A stretch of DNA of 35,388 nt from Gammaproteobacteria bacterium DTU037 (GTDB lineage: Bacteria; Pseudomonadota; Gammaproteobacteria; Pseudomonadales; Pseudomonadaceae), in NCBI GenBank assembly GCA_001513025.1, contig LFRZ01000131.1, forward strand, positions 4,846 through 40,233. Direction: 5' to 3'. The notes beneath the pieces are model-generated. The model saw only the letters and a program-made list of their open reading frames with translations, did not search any database and was not told where the DNA came from. This document shows, in pieces, positions 18,951-28,975 of the stretch; the stretch's first letter is position 1; each line of letters begins with the position of its first letter. The position numbers and the translations under genes are program-made.

Positions 18951-18979
18951 AAAATACCCCGAACCAGTCGGGGTATTTT
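18951..18979 (-). terminator. Terminator of the actP operon
   Basis: A perfect 12-bp stem (18951-18962 with 18968-18979, centred on TACCCCGA/TCGGGGTA) around a 5-base loop. On the minus strand it ends in a run of seven Ts and lies about 38 bases after the actP stop. Its U-rich flank on the plus side is shorter. Confidence 0.92.
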
Positions 18980-19016
18980 AAGCATGATGTTCAGTCCAAC
19001 ATCACAGTGTCACTTT

Positions 19017-20678
19017 TTAGTGATCTTGCGCACCAGAGCGACCGATACCTGTTTGACTGCGTACAGTCAGTGCAGTAAATGCATCACGCTCTTTAACCGC
19101 ACGCGCACTCTTATCAGTCACTGAGAAGAACCAGATGGTGAAGAATGCCAATGGAATTGAGAAGATACCAGGGTTAGGGAACGGCGTGATTGGATCCGCG
19201 TTACCAAATACATCAACCCAAACAGTCTTACTCAGAACAACCCATAAAGTGGCGAAGGTTAAGCCTAAGAAGCCACCGATCGTTGCGCCACGAGTGGTAC
19301 AGCCGCGCCATGAGATCGACAACACCAATACTGGGAAGTTGGCACTCGCTGCAATAGCGAAGGCCAAGCCCACCATAAAGGCAACGTTCTGATCTTCAAA
19401 AACAATACCCAGCAACACCGCTAAGACACCTAACACAAGAGTAGAAATCTTAGAAATGCGCATTTCTTGTTTTTCAGTTGAACGACCACGAGCAATCACG
19501 TTGGCATACAAGTCGTGCGCAATCGCTGCAGCACCCGCTAGCGCCAAACCTGCAACCACTGCAACGATGGTTGCGAAAGTCACTGCCGCCAAGAAGCCTA
19601 ACAGTAAACTACCACCCACAGCGTTGGACAAGTGCACCGCCGCCATATTGGTACCACCAATCAGGGTGGTCAGCATATTGCTGTTATCGCCAGCCAGACC
19701 GGTGTAGAACTCAGGATGACGAACCAACAGAGCAACCGCACCGAAACCGATAATAAAGGTTAGCAGGTAGAAGTAACCAATAAAGCTACTGGCCCAAATC
19801 ACTGACTTACGTGCTTCTTTTGCACTGGATACGGTGAAGAAGCGCATGAGAATATGCGGCAGACCTGCAGTACCAAATGCCAAGGCTAAACCTAGAGATA
19901 GCGCATTCAGCGGATTGCTACTCACGGCAGCACCCGGCGCCATCAACTCTGCACCTGATGGGTGCACGCTAACAGCTTCAGCCAGCATGGCATCAGGGTT
20001 CCAGTTAAAGGCCATCAACACCAGCGCAGCCAATAAGGTACCGCCACAGAGCATCAATACCGCTTTAATGATTTGTACCCACGTGGTGGCTGTCATACCA
20101 CCGAAGAACACGTAAATCATCATCAGCGTGCCAATAATGACCACTGCAATTTTATACTCAAGACCAAACAGCAATACGATTAATTTACCCGCACCAACCA
20201 TTTGCGCGATCAGGTACAGCGCAATAATTAACAGTGAAGCACTGGCGGCGAGAATACGCATTGGCGTTTGTTCTAAGCGGAACGCAGTCACGTCTGCGAA
20301 GTTAAAACGACCCAGGTTACGTAAACGCTCAGCCACTAAGAACATCACCACGGGCCAACCAAAGAGGAAGCCGATGGCATAAATGATACCGTCAAAACCA
20401 CTGACATAGACCATACCGGCAATACCCAAGAAGGATGCCGCCGAAATATAGTCACCCGCAATGGCTAAACCATTCTGGAAACCTGTAATACCACCACCGG
20501 CGGTATAGAAGTCAGATGTGGTTTGTGTTTTACGCGCGGCCCACCAAGTAATCACCATAGTACCGGCGATAAACACCAAGAACATCACGATGGCAGAGGT
20601 GTTTGCTTGACCTGTTGCGGCAAAAGCCGGTTGCGCGAACATGGAAAGCAAAGCGGTGCTCAATAGAAATTTTTTCAT
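19017..20678 (-). CDS. actP: Cation/acetate symporter ActP
   Basis: A 553-residue sodium:solute symporter (SSS) family permease that takes up acetate and other short monocarboxylates. It starts with a cleavable-looking segment ([20 protein letters not shown]), then about 13 membrane helices. Family blocks include [54 protein letters not shown] and [15 protein letters not shown]. It overlaps the DUF485 gene by 4 bases (ATGA), the standard yjcH-actP arrangement. The acs gene that often precedes them is not in this window. Confidence 0.96.
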   Translation of the reverse strand: MKKFLLSTALLSMFAQPAFAATGQANTSAIVMFLVFIAGTMVITWWAARKTQTTSDFYTAGGGITGFQNGLAIAGDYISAASFLGIAGMVYVSGFDGIIYAIGFLFGWPVVMFLVAERLRNLGRFNFADVTAFRLEQTPMRILAASASLLIIALYLIAQMVGAGKLIVLLFGLEYKIAVVIIGTLMMIYVFFGGMTATTWVQIIKAVLMLCGGTLLAALVLMAFNWNPDAMLAEAVSVHPSGAELMAPGAAVSSNPLNALSLGLALAFGTAGLPHILMRFFTVSSAKEARKSVIWASSFIGYFYLLTFIIGFGAVALLVRHPEFYTGLAGDNSNMLTTLIGGTNMAAVHLSNAVGGSLLLGFLAAVTFATIVAVVAGLALAGAAAIAHDLYANVIARGRSTEKQEMRISKISTLVLGVLAVLLGIVFEDQNVAFMVGLAFAIAASANFPVLVLSISWRGCTTRGATIGGFLGLTFATLWVVLSKTVWVDVFGNADPITPFPNPGIFSIPLAFFTIWFFSVTDKSARAVKERDAFTALTVRSQTGIGRSGAQDH

Positions 20679-20983
20679 TCTACGTCCCTCACAATGGCTT
20701 CCAGTAATGGATCAAAAATCTTATTTGAAAGGTAGACATAGAGTGAAATCATAATGACCGCACTAAAAATGACTAAAATACCGGTTAAAACGCCAACGCT
20801 CATGGTCCAGCCTTCACCTAAAGGCTGGGCAAACACATCAGGCATATAGGCTAAGGTCAAAATAAACCCTGAGTAGATCACTAACGCGATGGTAAAAAAG
20901 ACCATACTCACCCGCGTGCGGCGCTGAACCAGCTCCGCATATTTTGGATGCTTAAGCACCTTTTCCACAATTGTATCTTGCAT
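20675..20983 (-). CDS. yjcH: DUF485 membrane protein (YjcH-like), ActP partner
   Basis: A 102-residue inner-membrane protein with two hydrophobic helices (about residues 26-46 and 60-82) and the DUF485 N-terminal block [18 protein letters not shown]485 genes almost always precede actP and are cotranscribed with it; the molecular role is unknown. The ATG at 20983 is chosen because GGAG lies close upstream and the next-earlier ATG adds residues foreign to the family. On the minus strand the leader carries an AACAATAA motif about 45 bases before the start (see 21026-21033). Confidence 0.92.
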   Translation of the reverse strand: MQDTIVEKVLKHPKYAELVQRRTRVSMVFFTIALVIYSGFILTLAYMPDVFAQPLGEGWTMSVGVLTGILVIFSAVIMISLYVYLSNKIFDPLLEAIVRDVE

Positions 20984-21022
20984 TCTTTTTCTCCTGCTCC
21001 ACCGTGCATGCGCGGCAAGCAT

Positions 21023-21512
21023 GTTTTATTGTTATCACTGACATACAGAACTCAAGACGCTCAGCTTAATCTCTGAGTATTGAATGTATACATTTGTTGT
21101 GATTTTTATAGTCTGTCTCTCGCTTCCGGATCAGCTGAAAATCCATATCTCACGCTCAACCCTGAAAGATGCAGTTGGAACACTGTTCCTAGCAAAAGAG
21201 TCTATATCCAGCACTGCACAGTAAACTGCCCAGCGCTACATACATAGGGTGCTAATGTAAAGATTGCTACGCAGACGAACAGCCTACCTTGGTCTAAAGG
21301 TAGGCTATTTATTTCAATAAAAACAAGACTTTAAGAAAAAAACAGGACTAATCCCACAAAAATCACAAGGAAAAATAAACGATAAGGTCATTACGCCGAT
21401 TTAGCTGCGTCATAACGTCACGCCTTATCAAAAAAAAGTACCATTTTTACTATTTCAACCAAGAAACCATAGCCTTAGATCAAAAAGAACTTAAAGAAGC
21501 CATAAGTCCGAC
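21023..21512. other. Long intergenic region without a recognisable gene
   Basis: No convincing reading frame with a ribosome site was found here. It holds a 12-bp palindrome AATGTATACATT (21083-21094), a GGAACA-C-TGTTCC palindrome (21177-21189), a terminator-like hairpin (21281-21306), an A-rich segment with four AAnAAnAA motifs (21316-21378), and an inverted repeat GATAAGG/CCTTATC (21381-21429). It must contain the minus-strand yjcH-actP promoter. It could also hold a small RNA; I cannot recognise one. Confidence 0.6.
21281..21306 (+). terminator. Terminator-like hairpin with no known gene upstream
   Basis: AGCCTACCTT (21281-21290) pairs perfectly with AAGGTAGGCT (21297-21306) around a 6-base loop and is followed by ATTTATTT. 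The tail is weak. No plus-strand gene precedes it, so it may end a small RNA or attenuate a leader. Confidence 0.5.
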
Positions 21513-21541
21513 TTGTACGCTATATCGACCTGCACGATAAT
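21513..21541 (+). promoter_or_regulatory. Sigma-70 promoter for the rnf operon
   Basis: TTGTAC (21513-21518) and GATAAT (21536-21541) are spaced by exactly 17 bases. The predicted transcription start is about 35 bases before the rnfA ATG. This is the best promoter match in the intergenic region. Confidence 0.68.
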
Positions 21542-21581
21542 ACGCCTCATCTAAACAACTGTTGGTCGACTATTATTAGCC

Positions 21582-22166
21582 ATGAGCGAACTCCTACTTA
21601 TTTTGGTCAGTGCCATCTTAGTGAACAATTTCGTATTGGTTCAGTTCCTCGGCCTATGCCCCTTTATGGGCGTCTCCAAAAAGGTCGAAACAGCCATAGG
21701 TTTATCACTGGCAACAACCTTTGTTCTGACCTTAGCCTCGATCTGCAGCTATTTAGTGCAGCACTACATTCTTCAGCCCTTTGATCTTGAGTTTTTACGC
21801 ACCATCAGCTTTATTCTAGTGATTGCGGTGGTGGTGCAGTTCACAGAAATGGTGGTCAATAAAACCAGCCCGATGCTGTACCGAGTACTGGGCATCTTCT
21901 TACCCTTGATCACCACTAACTGTATCGTCCTCGGTGTGGCCTTATTAAACGCCAATCGCGGTGAGTACACCTTTATTCAGGCCAGCGTAAATGGTTTTGC
22001 TGCAGGTATTGGTTTTTCTTTAGTGCTGGTGCTGTTTGCCGCCATGCGTGAGCGTATTGCGATCGCGGACGTGCCCAAACCTTTCCAAGGCGCAGCCATT
22101 GGTATGCTGACCGCAGGCCTGATGTCATTGGCCTTTATGGGCTTTAGTGGTTTGATCAAGCTATGA
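21582..22166 (+). CDS. rnfA: RnfA membrane subunit of the Rnf/Rsx complex
   Basis: A 194-residue inner-membrane protein with six helices. Family blocks are visible: [38 protein letters not shown] and [17 protein letters not shown]. The two conserved Cys (in GLCPFMG and TTNCIVLG) correspond to those reported to hold a membrane [2Fe-2S] site between RnfA and RnfE. Rnf couples electron transfer between NADH and ferredoxin-like acceptors to ion movement; in gamma-proteobacteria the complex also keeps SoxR reduced. First gene of rnfABCDGE; its end overlaps rnfB by 4 bases. No clear Shine-Dalgarno precedes the ATG. Confidence 0.96.
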   Translation: MSELLLILVSAILVNNFVLVQFLGLCPFMGVSKKVETAIGLSLATTFVLTLASICSYLVQHYILQPFDLEFLRTISFILVIAVVVQFTEMVVNKTSPMLYRVLGIFLPLITTNCIVLGVALLNANRGEYTFIQASVNGFAAGIGFSLVLVLFAAMRERIAIADVPKPFQGAAIGMLTAGLMSLAFMGFSGLIKL

Positions 22167-22738
22167 GCATCGTGTTTATCGCAGTGACGGCACTGGTTGC
22201 CTTAAGTTTAATCTTCGGCGCTATTTTAGGTTTTGCCGCAGTGCGCTTTCGCGTCGAAGGCAACCCAATTGCCGAACAAATTAACGCCATACTGCCGCAA
22301 ACCCAATGCGGCCAGTGCGGTTACCCAGGTTGCAAGCCTTATGCAGAGGCCATTGCCGCCGGTGATAAAATCAACAAATGCCCTCCCGGTGGAGAAGCCA
22401 CCATTCAGGCACTGGCCGAATTACTCGATGTCGAGCCAGAGCCATTAGATGCGGTCGAAGGCGAAAAACCACAAATGGTGGCCTTTATTCGTGAGGCCGA
22501 ATGCATCGGCTGTACTAAATGTATTCAAGCCTGCCCAGTGGATGCCATTTTAGGCGCTGCCAAACAGATGCACAGCGTGATTGCCAGTGAGTGCACCGGC
22601 TGTGACCTGTGTGTTGAACCTTGCCCTGTGGACTGTATTGATATGATTCCAGTGGCCAGCACCTTGCAAACCTGGAAGTGGGAACACCCCTTACCACCTG
22701 GCACTGTGATCGCTACGGATCGGGAGTCTGCTCTATGA
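22163..22738 (+). CDS. rnfB: RnfB iron-sulfur subunit
   Basis: A 191-residue protein with an N-terminal membrane helix (about residues 4-26). A Cys cluster of the Fe-S domain follows (Cys49, 52, 57 and 73; CGQCGYPGC). Then come two ferredoxin-type [4Fe-4S] sites, [12 protein letters not shown] (114-125) and [12 protein letters not shown] (144-155). It probably receives or donates electrons on the cytoplasmic face of the Rnf complex. Length matches the gamma-proteobacterial short form, with only two ferredoxin motifs. It overlaps rnfA by 4 bases and rnfC by 4 bases, so translation is coupled along the operon. Confidence 0.96.
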   Translation: MSIVFIAVTALVALSLIFGAILGFAAVRFRVEGNPIAEQINAILPQTQCGQCGYPGCKPYAEAIAAGDKINKCPPGGEATIQALAELLDVEPEPLDAVEGEKPQMVAFIREAECIGCTKCIQACPVDAILGAAKQMHSVIASECTGCDLCVEPCPVDCIDMIPVASTLQTWKWEHPLPPGTVIATDRESAL

Positions 22739-24825
22739 GTACTTGGCCTATTCATCCGTTACGTGGCGGAGTGCATCCACCGCAGTGCAAAACACTCTCC
22801 AATCAATCGCCCATCCACAGCGTGCCGCTGCCTAAGCAGCTGATTGTGCCACTCCTGCAACATTTAGGGCGCAGCACCGAAGCGTTGGTTAACGTGGGTG
22901 ATTATGTACTTAAAGGTCAACTGATTGCCGACTCAAGCAGCCCGATCAGCGCTGCAGTACATGCACCCAGTTCCGGCACGGTAAGCTGTATTGGTCCGCA
23001 GCCCTATCCGCATGTATCTGGGCAATTACTCGAGGCTATCGTGATTGATACCGATGGCTTAGAGACTTGGTGCCCGCTCGAACCTGTGCCTGATTTTTAT
23101 GCCGCCTCTGCCACGAAGCTCTTGGATAAAGTACGCCAAGCAGGCATTAGCGGCCTAGGTGGCGCTGGCTTTCCCACCGTGATTAAACTCACGCCGAAAG
23201 CCCATCAGCCAATCAAGACCTTGATTATCAATGGTACTGAGTGCGAACCCTATATCACGGCTGATGATCTGCTGATGCGCGAAAAAACTGCGCAACTGAT
23301 GCTCGGTATTGATATTTTGGTGCACATTTTACAGCCGGAACATGTGCTTATTGCCATTGAAGACAATAAGCCTGAAGCCATCGCTGCCGTACGCCATGCG
23401 CTCGATTCGCGCCGCTACCATGTGGTGGCCCTACCGACGATTTACCCCTCCGGTGGTGAGCGCCAGCTGATTCAGATTTTGACTGGACAAGAAGTTCCCT
23501 CGGCCAAATTACCCGCAGAACTGGGTATTTTGTGTCAAAACGTGGGCACTGTAGTGGCCGTGCACGATGCCATTATTGAAGGCAAACCCCTGATTTCGAG
23601 AATCACCACCCTAACGGGGCAAGCGTTGCAAAGGCCCATGAATGTGGAGTGTTTAATCGGTACACCGGTCGCTCATCTGCTGGAACTGGCAGGCATACAG
23701 CAAGCCAAACGGGGTAGATTGATTGCGGGCGGCCCCATGATGGGCTTTACCTTGCCCTCAGCCGCGGCACCTATTATTAAAACCAGCAACTGCATCTTAG
23801 CCGCAACCGACGCAGAACTGCCGCCACCGCCACCCGCTCTGCCCTGTATTCGTTGCGGTGATTGCGCTGAAGTGTGCCCCGCTAACTTACTGCCGCAGCA
23901 GTTGCATTTTTATGCCTTGGGTGACGATCATCCGCAACTGCAAGCACACAATCTGTTTGATTGCATTGAATGTGGGGCCTGCGCCTATGTGTGTCCATCA
24001 AGTATTCCCTTAGTTCAGTATTACCGTGCGGCTAAGGCGGATATTCGCGAGCAAGAGCAAAAACAGATTAAAGCTGAGCACGCCAAAGAGCGCTTTGAAT
24101 TCCGCCAAGAGCGTTTACGCTTAGAAGACGAGCGTAAAGAAGCTGAACGTGCCGCACGTGCTGAGCGGTTAGCCAAAACCAAAGCCGAGCAAGCGAAAAA
24201 AGCAACGCAAGCCGATGCCGCCAGCCATAAAGCCGATGCTGCAGACGATGAGCTTAAGCGCCTAAAAATTGCTGCTAGTATGGCGCAGGTTGCGCTGCGT
24301 AAGGCACAAAAGCAATTAGAAGCGCATGATACTGAAGCCCTTAAAGTACAGGTTGAACAGTTGCGTGTGGCAGCAGATTACGCCAAACAGGCATTAGAAC
24401 TGGCCAGTGCAGCAATGCCCGCGCCAGCCCCTGCGCCGAGCCAGCCTGCAGAGGATGAGCTTAAACGCGTAAAGATTGCCGCCAGCATGGCACAAGTCGC
24501 CCTGCGTAAAGCACAAAAACAGCTCGAAGCGCATGGCACTGATGAATTAAAAGTCCAAGTCGAGCAACTGCGTATTAGTGCTGAACAAGCCAAGCAGGCA
24601 CTGACTGCTGCCACAGCGACAGCAACAACGCCTACTGTGGCAGACAAGCCGGTCAAAACAGAACTGAGCGCCGCTGAACAAGCGCTAAAAAAAGCCAAGA
24701 TCGATGTGGCGATGAAACGTGCGGCGCTGCGTAAAGCAGAACGCAATGCAGCAGATCCAGAAGCTTTAGCTGCACTGCAAGCGGAACTGACCCACGCTGA
24801 GCAAAGCTTAGCTGAACTTAATTAA
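22735..24825 (+). CDS. rnfC: RnfC subunit with long repetitive coiled-coil tail
   Basis: A 696-residue peripheral subunit. The N-terminal part has [10 protein letters not shown], the Gly-rich nucleotide/flavin-binding segment [12 protein letters not shown] (about 140-151) and [11 protein letters not shown]. Two [4Fe-4S] motifs, [12 protein letters not shown] and [12 protein letters not shown], lie at about 371 and 410. RnfC is thought to bind NADH and FMN. After residue 440 the protein is a charged, Ala/Lys/Glu-rich helix (coiled coil) with two near-identical 53-residue units and a third diverged one. I chose the ATG at 22735, which overlaps the rnfB stop (ATGA). A long variable tail is known for enterobacterial RsxC, so the extension is not unique, but its repeats are recent-looking. 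Confidence 0.95.
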   Translation: MSTWPIHPLRGGVHPPQCKTLSNQSPIHSVPLPKQLIVPLLQHLGRSTEALVNVGDYVLKGQLIADSSSPISAAVHAPSSGTVSCIGPQPYPHVSGQLLEAIVIDTDGLETWCPLEPVPDFYAASATKLLDKVRQAGISGLGGAGFPTVIKLTPKAHQPIKTLIINGTECEPYITADDLLMREKTAQLMLGIDILVHILQPEHVLIAIEDNKPEAIAAVRHALDSRRYHVVALPTIYPSGGERQLIQILTGQEVPSAKLPAELGILCQNVGTVVAVHDAIIEGKPLISRITTLTGQALQRPMNVECLIGTPVAHLLELAGIQQAKRGRLIAGGPMMGFTLPSAAAPIIKTSNCILAATDAELPPPPPALPCIRCGDCAEVCPANLLPQQLHFYALGDDHPQLQAHNLFDCIECGACAYVCPSSIPLVQYYRAAKADIREQEQKQIKAEHAKERFEFRQERLRLEDERKEAERAARAERLAKTKAEQAKKATQADAASHKADAADDELKRLKIAASMAQVALRKAQKQLEAHDTEALKVQVEQLRVAADYAKQALELASAAMPAPAPAPSQPAEDELKRVKIAASMAQVALRKAQKQLEAHGTDELKVQVEQLRISAEQAKQALTAATATATTPTVADKPVKTELSAAEQALKKAKIDVAMKRAALRKAERNAADPEALAALQAELTHAEQSLAELN
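24247..24612. repeat. In-frame tandem repeat within rnfC
   Basis: The segments 24247-24405 and 24454-24612 encode near-identical peptides ([20 protein letters not shown] in both), with a period of 207 bases (69 codons). A diverged third unit follows at about 24679-24819. The DNA differs mainly at third positions, so the peptide is kept under selection although the copies have drifted. Confidence 0.88.
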
Positions 24826-24875
24826 CCCTAAGCTGAGCTTTACGGCGCAGCCTTTGCAACACATTTGGAGTACCG

Positions 24876-25907
24876 ATGACTCTGCCCCGCATGACCTCAC
24901 CACACGCTAAGGGGGCCAATCGCACTCAGCGCGTTATGCTGTTGGTGATGGCCGCCACTGTGCCAGGCATTCTTGCGCTGAGCTATTTTTTTGCTCTCGG
25001 CCCGCTGCTTAATATCATTTTAGCCGGCGGCTTTGCCTTGCTGTTTGAAGCGGCGATTCTAGCCTTGCGTAAACGCCCAGTCACCTTCTTTCTGAAAGAC
25101 GGCAGCGTATTGGTCACCGGCCTGTTATTAGCCTTAGCACTACCGCCCTACTCGCCGTGGTGGTTGATCGCAGTGGCCACAGGCTTTGCTGTGGTATTTG
25201 GCAAACAACTGTTTGGCGGTCTGGGACAAAATCCATTTAACCCTGCGATGCTCGGCTACGTAGTGGTATTGGTGTCTTTCCCAGTGGATATGACCACTTG
25301 GCCTGCCGCGCACAGCGTTGATATGGCCGCTGGCTTACAGCATGTCTTTTTCGGCCAAGCGTTTCCCGATGCTTGGAGCCAAGCCACCGTGCTCGATACC
25401 CTAAAGACCAACACCAATCTCACCCTGCAAGAACTATGGGACAGCAACCCCGCCTTTGGCTTATTTGCCGGTTACAGCAGCGAATGGGTCAACCTTGCCT
25501 TCTTACTTGGCGGCCTATTTTTGCTGCGTAAAAAACTCTTTAGCTGGCACGCACCGCTTGGTATGCTCGCCGCGCTCTTTATTATGAGCCTGCTATTTTG
25601 GAATGGCAGCGGCTCAGACTCACATGGCTCACCGCTGTTTCATCTACTCAGTGGCGCCACTATGCTGGGGGCTTTCTTTATTGTCACCGACCCCGTCAGC
25701 AGCGCCACCAGCGTGCAGGGCCGCTTGATCTTTGGTGCCGGTGTCGGCGTGTTGATTTACATTATTCGTGCTTGGGGCGGTTATCCAGATGGCGTAGCCT
25801 TTGCCATCCTATTGATGAATCTGTGTGCACCAACCATTGATTACTTCACCCGTCCACGTACCTATGGACACAGCACCGCCAAGCGCGGCTTTAAGACGGG
25901 AGAATAA
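24876..25907 (+). CDS. rnfD: RnfD membrane subunit
   Basis: A 343-residue membrane protein with about nine or ten helices, homologous to NqrB. Blocks include [40 protein letters not shown] and the C-terminal [19 protein letters not shown]. The segment [14 protein letters not shown] carries Thr171, which by position corresponds to the threonine that is covalently flavinylated (phosphodiester FMN) in Vibrio RnfD. A further conserved block, [17 protein letters not shown], lies near residue 260. It starts about 50 bases after rnfC with a GGAG ribosome site and ends 2 bases before rnfG. Which Thr holds FMN is inferred. Confidence 0.95.
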   Translation: MTLPRMTSPHAKGANRTQRVMLLVMAATVPGILALSYFFALGPLLNIILAGGFALLFEAAILALRKRPVTFFLKDGSVLVTGLLLALALPPYSPWWLIAVATGFAVVFGKQLFGGLGQNPFNPAMLGYVVVLVSFPVDMTTWPAAHSVDMAAGLQHVFFGQAFPDAWSQATVLDTLKTNTNLTLQELWDSNPAFGLFAGYSSEWVNLAFLLGGLFLLRKKLFSWHAPLGMLAALFIMSLLFWNGSGSDSHGSPLFHLLSGATMLGAFFIVTDPVSSATSVQGRLIFGAGVGVLIYIIRAWGGYPDGVAFAILLMNLCAPTIDYFTRPRTYGHSTAKRGFKTGE

Positions 25908-25909
25908 CG

Positions 25910-26554
25910 ATGCTGCCAGAGCTCAGCCGTTCCATGCTCAAAAACAGCCTTGTGCTTGCCCTCTTTGCTGCTGTCACTGTCGCGGTGGTTGCTATCACCC
26001 AGCAATCCACCGAGTCACGTATCGTGGCAGAAGAACGCGCGGCACAAGTACGTGCATTGGGCGAAATTTTACCGGCACACAGCTACGATAACGCGCTACT
26101 GGATCACGTCATCTACTTAAATGAATCATTATTAGGTCATCGCAAAGACACTCCAGCTTATCTGGCGAGCCTCAACGGTCAGCCTGCGGCAGTGATTCTG
26201 CAAGCCAATGCGCCCGACGGTTACAGTGGCACCATCCAATTGTTGATCGGTATTATGGCCGACGGCACTCTCAGCGGCGTGCGGGTCACCCAACATAAAG
26301 AAACACCAGGCTTGGGCGACCGTATTGATCTGGCGAAAAGCCCGTGGATCAAAAACTTTGATGGCAAAAGTCTCAGTAACCCAAAAGACGGTGGTTGGGC
26401 AGTAAAAAAAGATCATGGCGAATTTGATCAGTTTGCCGGCGCCACCATCACCCCACGCGCAGTAGTGACTGCAGTACACAAAGCCCTACGGTATTTTGAT
26501 CAAAACCATACTGAACTCTTTGCTCATTTAAAGACCACCGAGGCGAGCCAATGA
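25910..26554 (+). CDS. rnfG: RnfG FMN-carrying subunit
   Basis: A 214-residue protein with one N-terminal membrane helix (about 10-30) and a periplasmic FMN-binding domain. The family blocks are [28 protein letters not shown] and the flavinylation motif [12 protein letters not shown], with Thr179 the likely FMN-phosphodiester site. The first motif residue is Ala rather than the usual Ser/Thr, a small departure. FMN attachment needs ApbE, which is not in this window. It is tightly coupled to rnfD (2-base gap) and rnfE (ATGA overlap). Confidence 0.95.
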   Translation: MLPELSRSMLKNSLVLALFAAVTVAVVAITQQSTESRIVAEERAAQVRALGEILPAHSYDNALLDHVIYLNESLLGHRKDTPAYLASLNGQPAAVILQANAPDGYSGTIQLLIGIMADGTLSGVRVTQHKETPGLGDRIDLAKSPWIKNFDGKSLSNPKDGGWAVKKDHGEFDQFAGATITPRAVVTAVHKALRYFDQNHTELFAHLKTTEASQ

Positions 26555-27264
26555 ACCCATCATTTCGCGACATTACCATCAATGGCTTGTGGAAAAACAA
26601 TCCAGGTTTAGTGCAACTGCTGGGTTTGTGTCCTTTGCTGGGCACCAGTAACTCAACGGTGAACGCCCTCGGCTTAGGCATTGCCACGGCTCTGGTGTTG
26701 ATTTGCTCTAACGCTGCAGTCTCACTGATCCGCAATGCGGTCACTAACGCAGTACGCCTGCCCGTCTTTGTGATGATTATTGCTGCGCTGACCACCTGCA
26801 TTGAATTACTGATGCAAGCCTTCACCTATGAGCTGTTCCAGATTCTCGGTATTTTTATTCCGCTGATTACCACCAACTGCGTGATTCTCGGTCGCGCTGA
26901 AGCCTTTGCCGCAAAGAATACGATGCTGCGCGCCAGTTACGACGGCTTAATGATGGGCGTTGGTTTTGCCTTAGTGTTAGTGATTATCGGTGCCAGCCGC
27001 GAGCTGCTCGGCACCGGTATGTTGTTTACCAATATGCACCTGTTATTTGGCAGCATTGCTGAACACTGGCAGATTGTTGTGTTTGACGATTACAAAGGCT
27101 TCTTGCTAGCAATTTTGCCACCGGGTGCATTTTTAGTGCTGGGCCTATTGATCGCGCTAAAAAACTGGATTGATCAGTACTACGCTGAGCATATTGCCAC
27201 CACAGTAGAGGCTGCCGCACCGGCAGTAAGCCGTCGCGTACGTGTCACGGGTGTGGTTGACTAA
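26551..27264 (+). CDS. rnfE: RnfE membrane subunit
   Basis: A 237-residue six-helix membrane protein paralogous to RnfA. It shows [21 protein letters not shown] and the second Cys block [22 protein letters not shown]. RnfA and RnfE form a pseudo-symmetric pair in the membrane. It is the last rnf gene. The following cold-shock/DUF1294 gene starts 10 bases later, so that gene may be carried on the rnf transcript. In P. aeruginosa I remember nth in this place. Confidence 0.95.
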   Translation: MNPSFRDITINGLWKNNPGLVQLLGLCPLLGTSNSTVNALGLGIATALVLICSNAAVSLIRNAVTNAVRLPVFVMIIAALTTCIELLMQAFTYELFQILGIFIPLITTNCVILGRAEAFAAKNTMLRASYDGLMMGVGFALVLVIIGASRELLGTGMLFTNMHLLFGSIAEHWQIVVFDDYKGFLLAILPPGAFLVLGLLIALKNWIDQYYAEHIATTVEAAAPAVSRRVRVTGVVD

Positions 27265-27274
27265 GGCTTTGGGC

Positions 27275-27952
27275 ATGGAGCAACAGGGCATATTACGCAG
27301 CTGGAGTGACAATAAAGGCTTTGGCTTTATTCGTGCAGATCAGCATGATTACTTCGTGCATATTTCCAGCGTGCGCGGCGATCACCGTCCACAGTTAGGT
27401 GAGACAGTTTATTTTGTGGCCGGCAAAGATGAACAAGGCCGCTTACGTGCCGAACATATGCGCAGCACAGAGCTAAGCATTGACCAGCCGAGGATTCGGC
27501 AAAAACTAAGCGCTGCCACGCCGCCTAACACACCGCGCAATCGGCAACGGCGCCAGACCCAGCCGAATATCAAGCGAACCCTGACCTTACTGATCGGCGT
27601 CTGTGCTGCACCGGCACTCGGTGCTTGGCAAGTCTTTGAGCGCAGTGGCGTCTTCTGGCCTTTGCTGATTTATCTCGGCATGAGTTTGGTGAGCATCATG
27701 CAGTACTGGCACGATAAGCACACTGCGCAAAACGGCGAGTGGCGTACCCCTGAAAAACAGCTGCATACAGTGGAGTTACTCGGCGGCTGGCCCGGCGCAC
27801 TGTTCGCGCAACAGTGGCTGCGCCACAAAACCAAAAAAGCCTCCTATCAAGCGGTGTTTTGGCTGATTGTGTTAGTGCATCAAGTGTACTGGTTGGATCA
27901 GTTGGGCTTTAATAGGCAACTGCTGCATTCTATTTCAATATTTTTTATATAA
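27275..27952 (+). CDS. Cold-shock domain fused to DUF1294 membrane domain
   Basis: A 225-residue two-part protein. Residues 1 to about 65 form a cold-shock (OB-fold) domain with the RNP1-like GFGFIRAD and RNP2-like YFVHISSV. A basic linker (residues about 80-105) leads to a membrane domain with helices and the DUF1294 signature EKQLHTVELLGGWPGALFAQ, ending HKTKKASYQAVFW. It may bind RNA at the membrane; no function is established. The ATG at 27275 (MEQQGILRSW) is chosen by domain start; the open frame reaches back into rnfE. AAGG lies a few bases before it. Confidence 0.9.
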   Translation: MEQQGILRSWSDNKGFGFIRADQHDYFVHISSVRGDHRPQLGETVYFVAGKDEQGRLRAEHMRSTELSIDQPRIRQKLSAATPPNTPRNRQRRQTQPNIKRTLTLLIGVCAAPALGAWQVFERSGVFWPLLIYLGMSLVSIMQYWHDKHTAQNGEWRTPEKQLHTVELLGGWPGALFAQQWLRHKTKKASYQAVFWLIVLVHQVYWLDQLGFNRQLLHSISIFFI

Positions 27953-28033
27953 TTTTTGAGTATATGCTGGTTGCTCTAGCATCCATTTAAAACAGTAACG
28001 ATCAAAGTCTCTATACAGGTTTACGAAATACGC

Positions 28034-28972
28034 ATGCAAAATACTTCATCCAACCACCTCCAGCCCAAAACCAAAGGCATTGTCTTAGCGGGCGGCTCTG
28101 GTTCACGTTTACACCCCATCACCCTAGGAACCTCTAAGCAACTGCTGCCAATCTACGATAAGCCCATGATTTACTACCCCTTATCGGTGCTAATGCTCGC
28201 TGGTATCCGTGAGATTTTAATTATCTCAACGCCAGATGATCTGCCTAACTTTCGTAAGTTACTCGGCGATGGCCATCAGTTTGGTGTTGAGTTTAGTTAT
28301 GCTGAACAGCCCTCACCTGAAGGTTTAGCCCAAGCTTTCATTATTGGCGAAAATTTTATCGGAGACAGCAATGTTTGCTTAATTCTAGGGGATAATATTT
28401 TTTATGGTTATGGCTTTACTGGCATTTTAAAACAAGCGGTACAACGTCAAACAGGAGCAACCGTCTTTGGCTACCATGTCAGCGACCCTGAGCGTTTTGG
28501 TGTAGTTGATTTTGATAAAAACGGTAAAGCGACATCCATCGAAGAAAAGCCTACACAACCTAAATCCAATTATGCGGTCACGGGTTTGTATTTTTACGAC
28601 AACTCAGTCGTTAAGATTGCCAAACAAGTAAAACCATCCCCACGGGGTGAGTTGGAGATCACCGATATCAATAACGCCTATCTACAGCGCGGCGATTTGC
28701 ATGTGTCCTTGCTTGGGCGCGGCTTTGCCTGGCTCGATACCGGCACTCATGATTCTTTAATGGAAGCAGGCCATTACGTACAAACTATTGAAACACGGCA
28801 AGGTCTGAAAGTAGCCTGTCTTGAGGAAATTGCCTATCGCAATGGCTGGTTAAGCGCAGAACAACTGCAGCAGCAAGCACAAGCATTAAATAAAACAGGT
28901 TATGGTCAATATTTATTTAGATTACTCAATGAATCAGACAACGTCAGCGTCTCGCAAACCTCAGGTACTTAA
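28034..28972 (+). CDS. rmlA: Glucose-1-phosphate thymidylyltransferase
   Basis: A 312-residue nucleotidyltransferase that makes dTDP-glucose from glucose-1-phosphate and dTTP, the first step to dTDP-L-rhamnose. The nucleotide-binding start [44 protein letters not shown] and [17 protein letters not shown] are all characteristic. It has a slightly longer N-terminus (about 13 residues) than E. coli RfbA, and a C-terminal tail. rmlC follows after 3 bases; rmlB, the dehydratase, is absent here and must be elsewhere. Supplies rhamnose for LPS core/O-antigen or other glycans. Confidence 0.96.
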   Translation: MQNTSSNHLQPKTKGIVLAGGSGSRLHPITLGTSKQLLPIYDKPMIYYPLSVLMLAGIREILIISTPDDLPNFRKLLGDGHQFGVEFSYAEQPSPEGLAQAFIIGENFIGDSNVCLILGDNIFYGYGFTGILKQAVQRQTGATVFGYHVSDPERFGVVDFDKNGKATSIEEKPTQPKSNYAVTGLYFYDNSVVKIAKQVKPSPRGELEITDINNAYLQRGDLHVSLLGRGFAWLDTGTHDSLMEAGHYVQTIETRQGLKVACLEEIAYRNGWLSAEQLQQQAQALNKTGYGQYLFRLLNESDNVSVSQTSGT

Positions 28973-28975
28973 GCC

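Noticed and set aside
21381..21429. Inverted repeat GATAAGG/CCTTATC as a terminator
   Set aside because: The following run is A on the plus strand, and on the minus strand the T-run precedes the stem, so it cannot end transcription in either direction.
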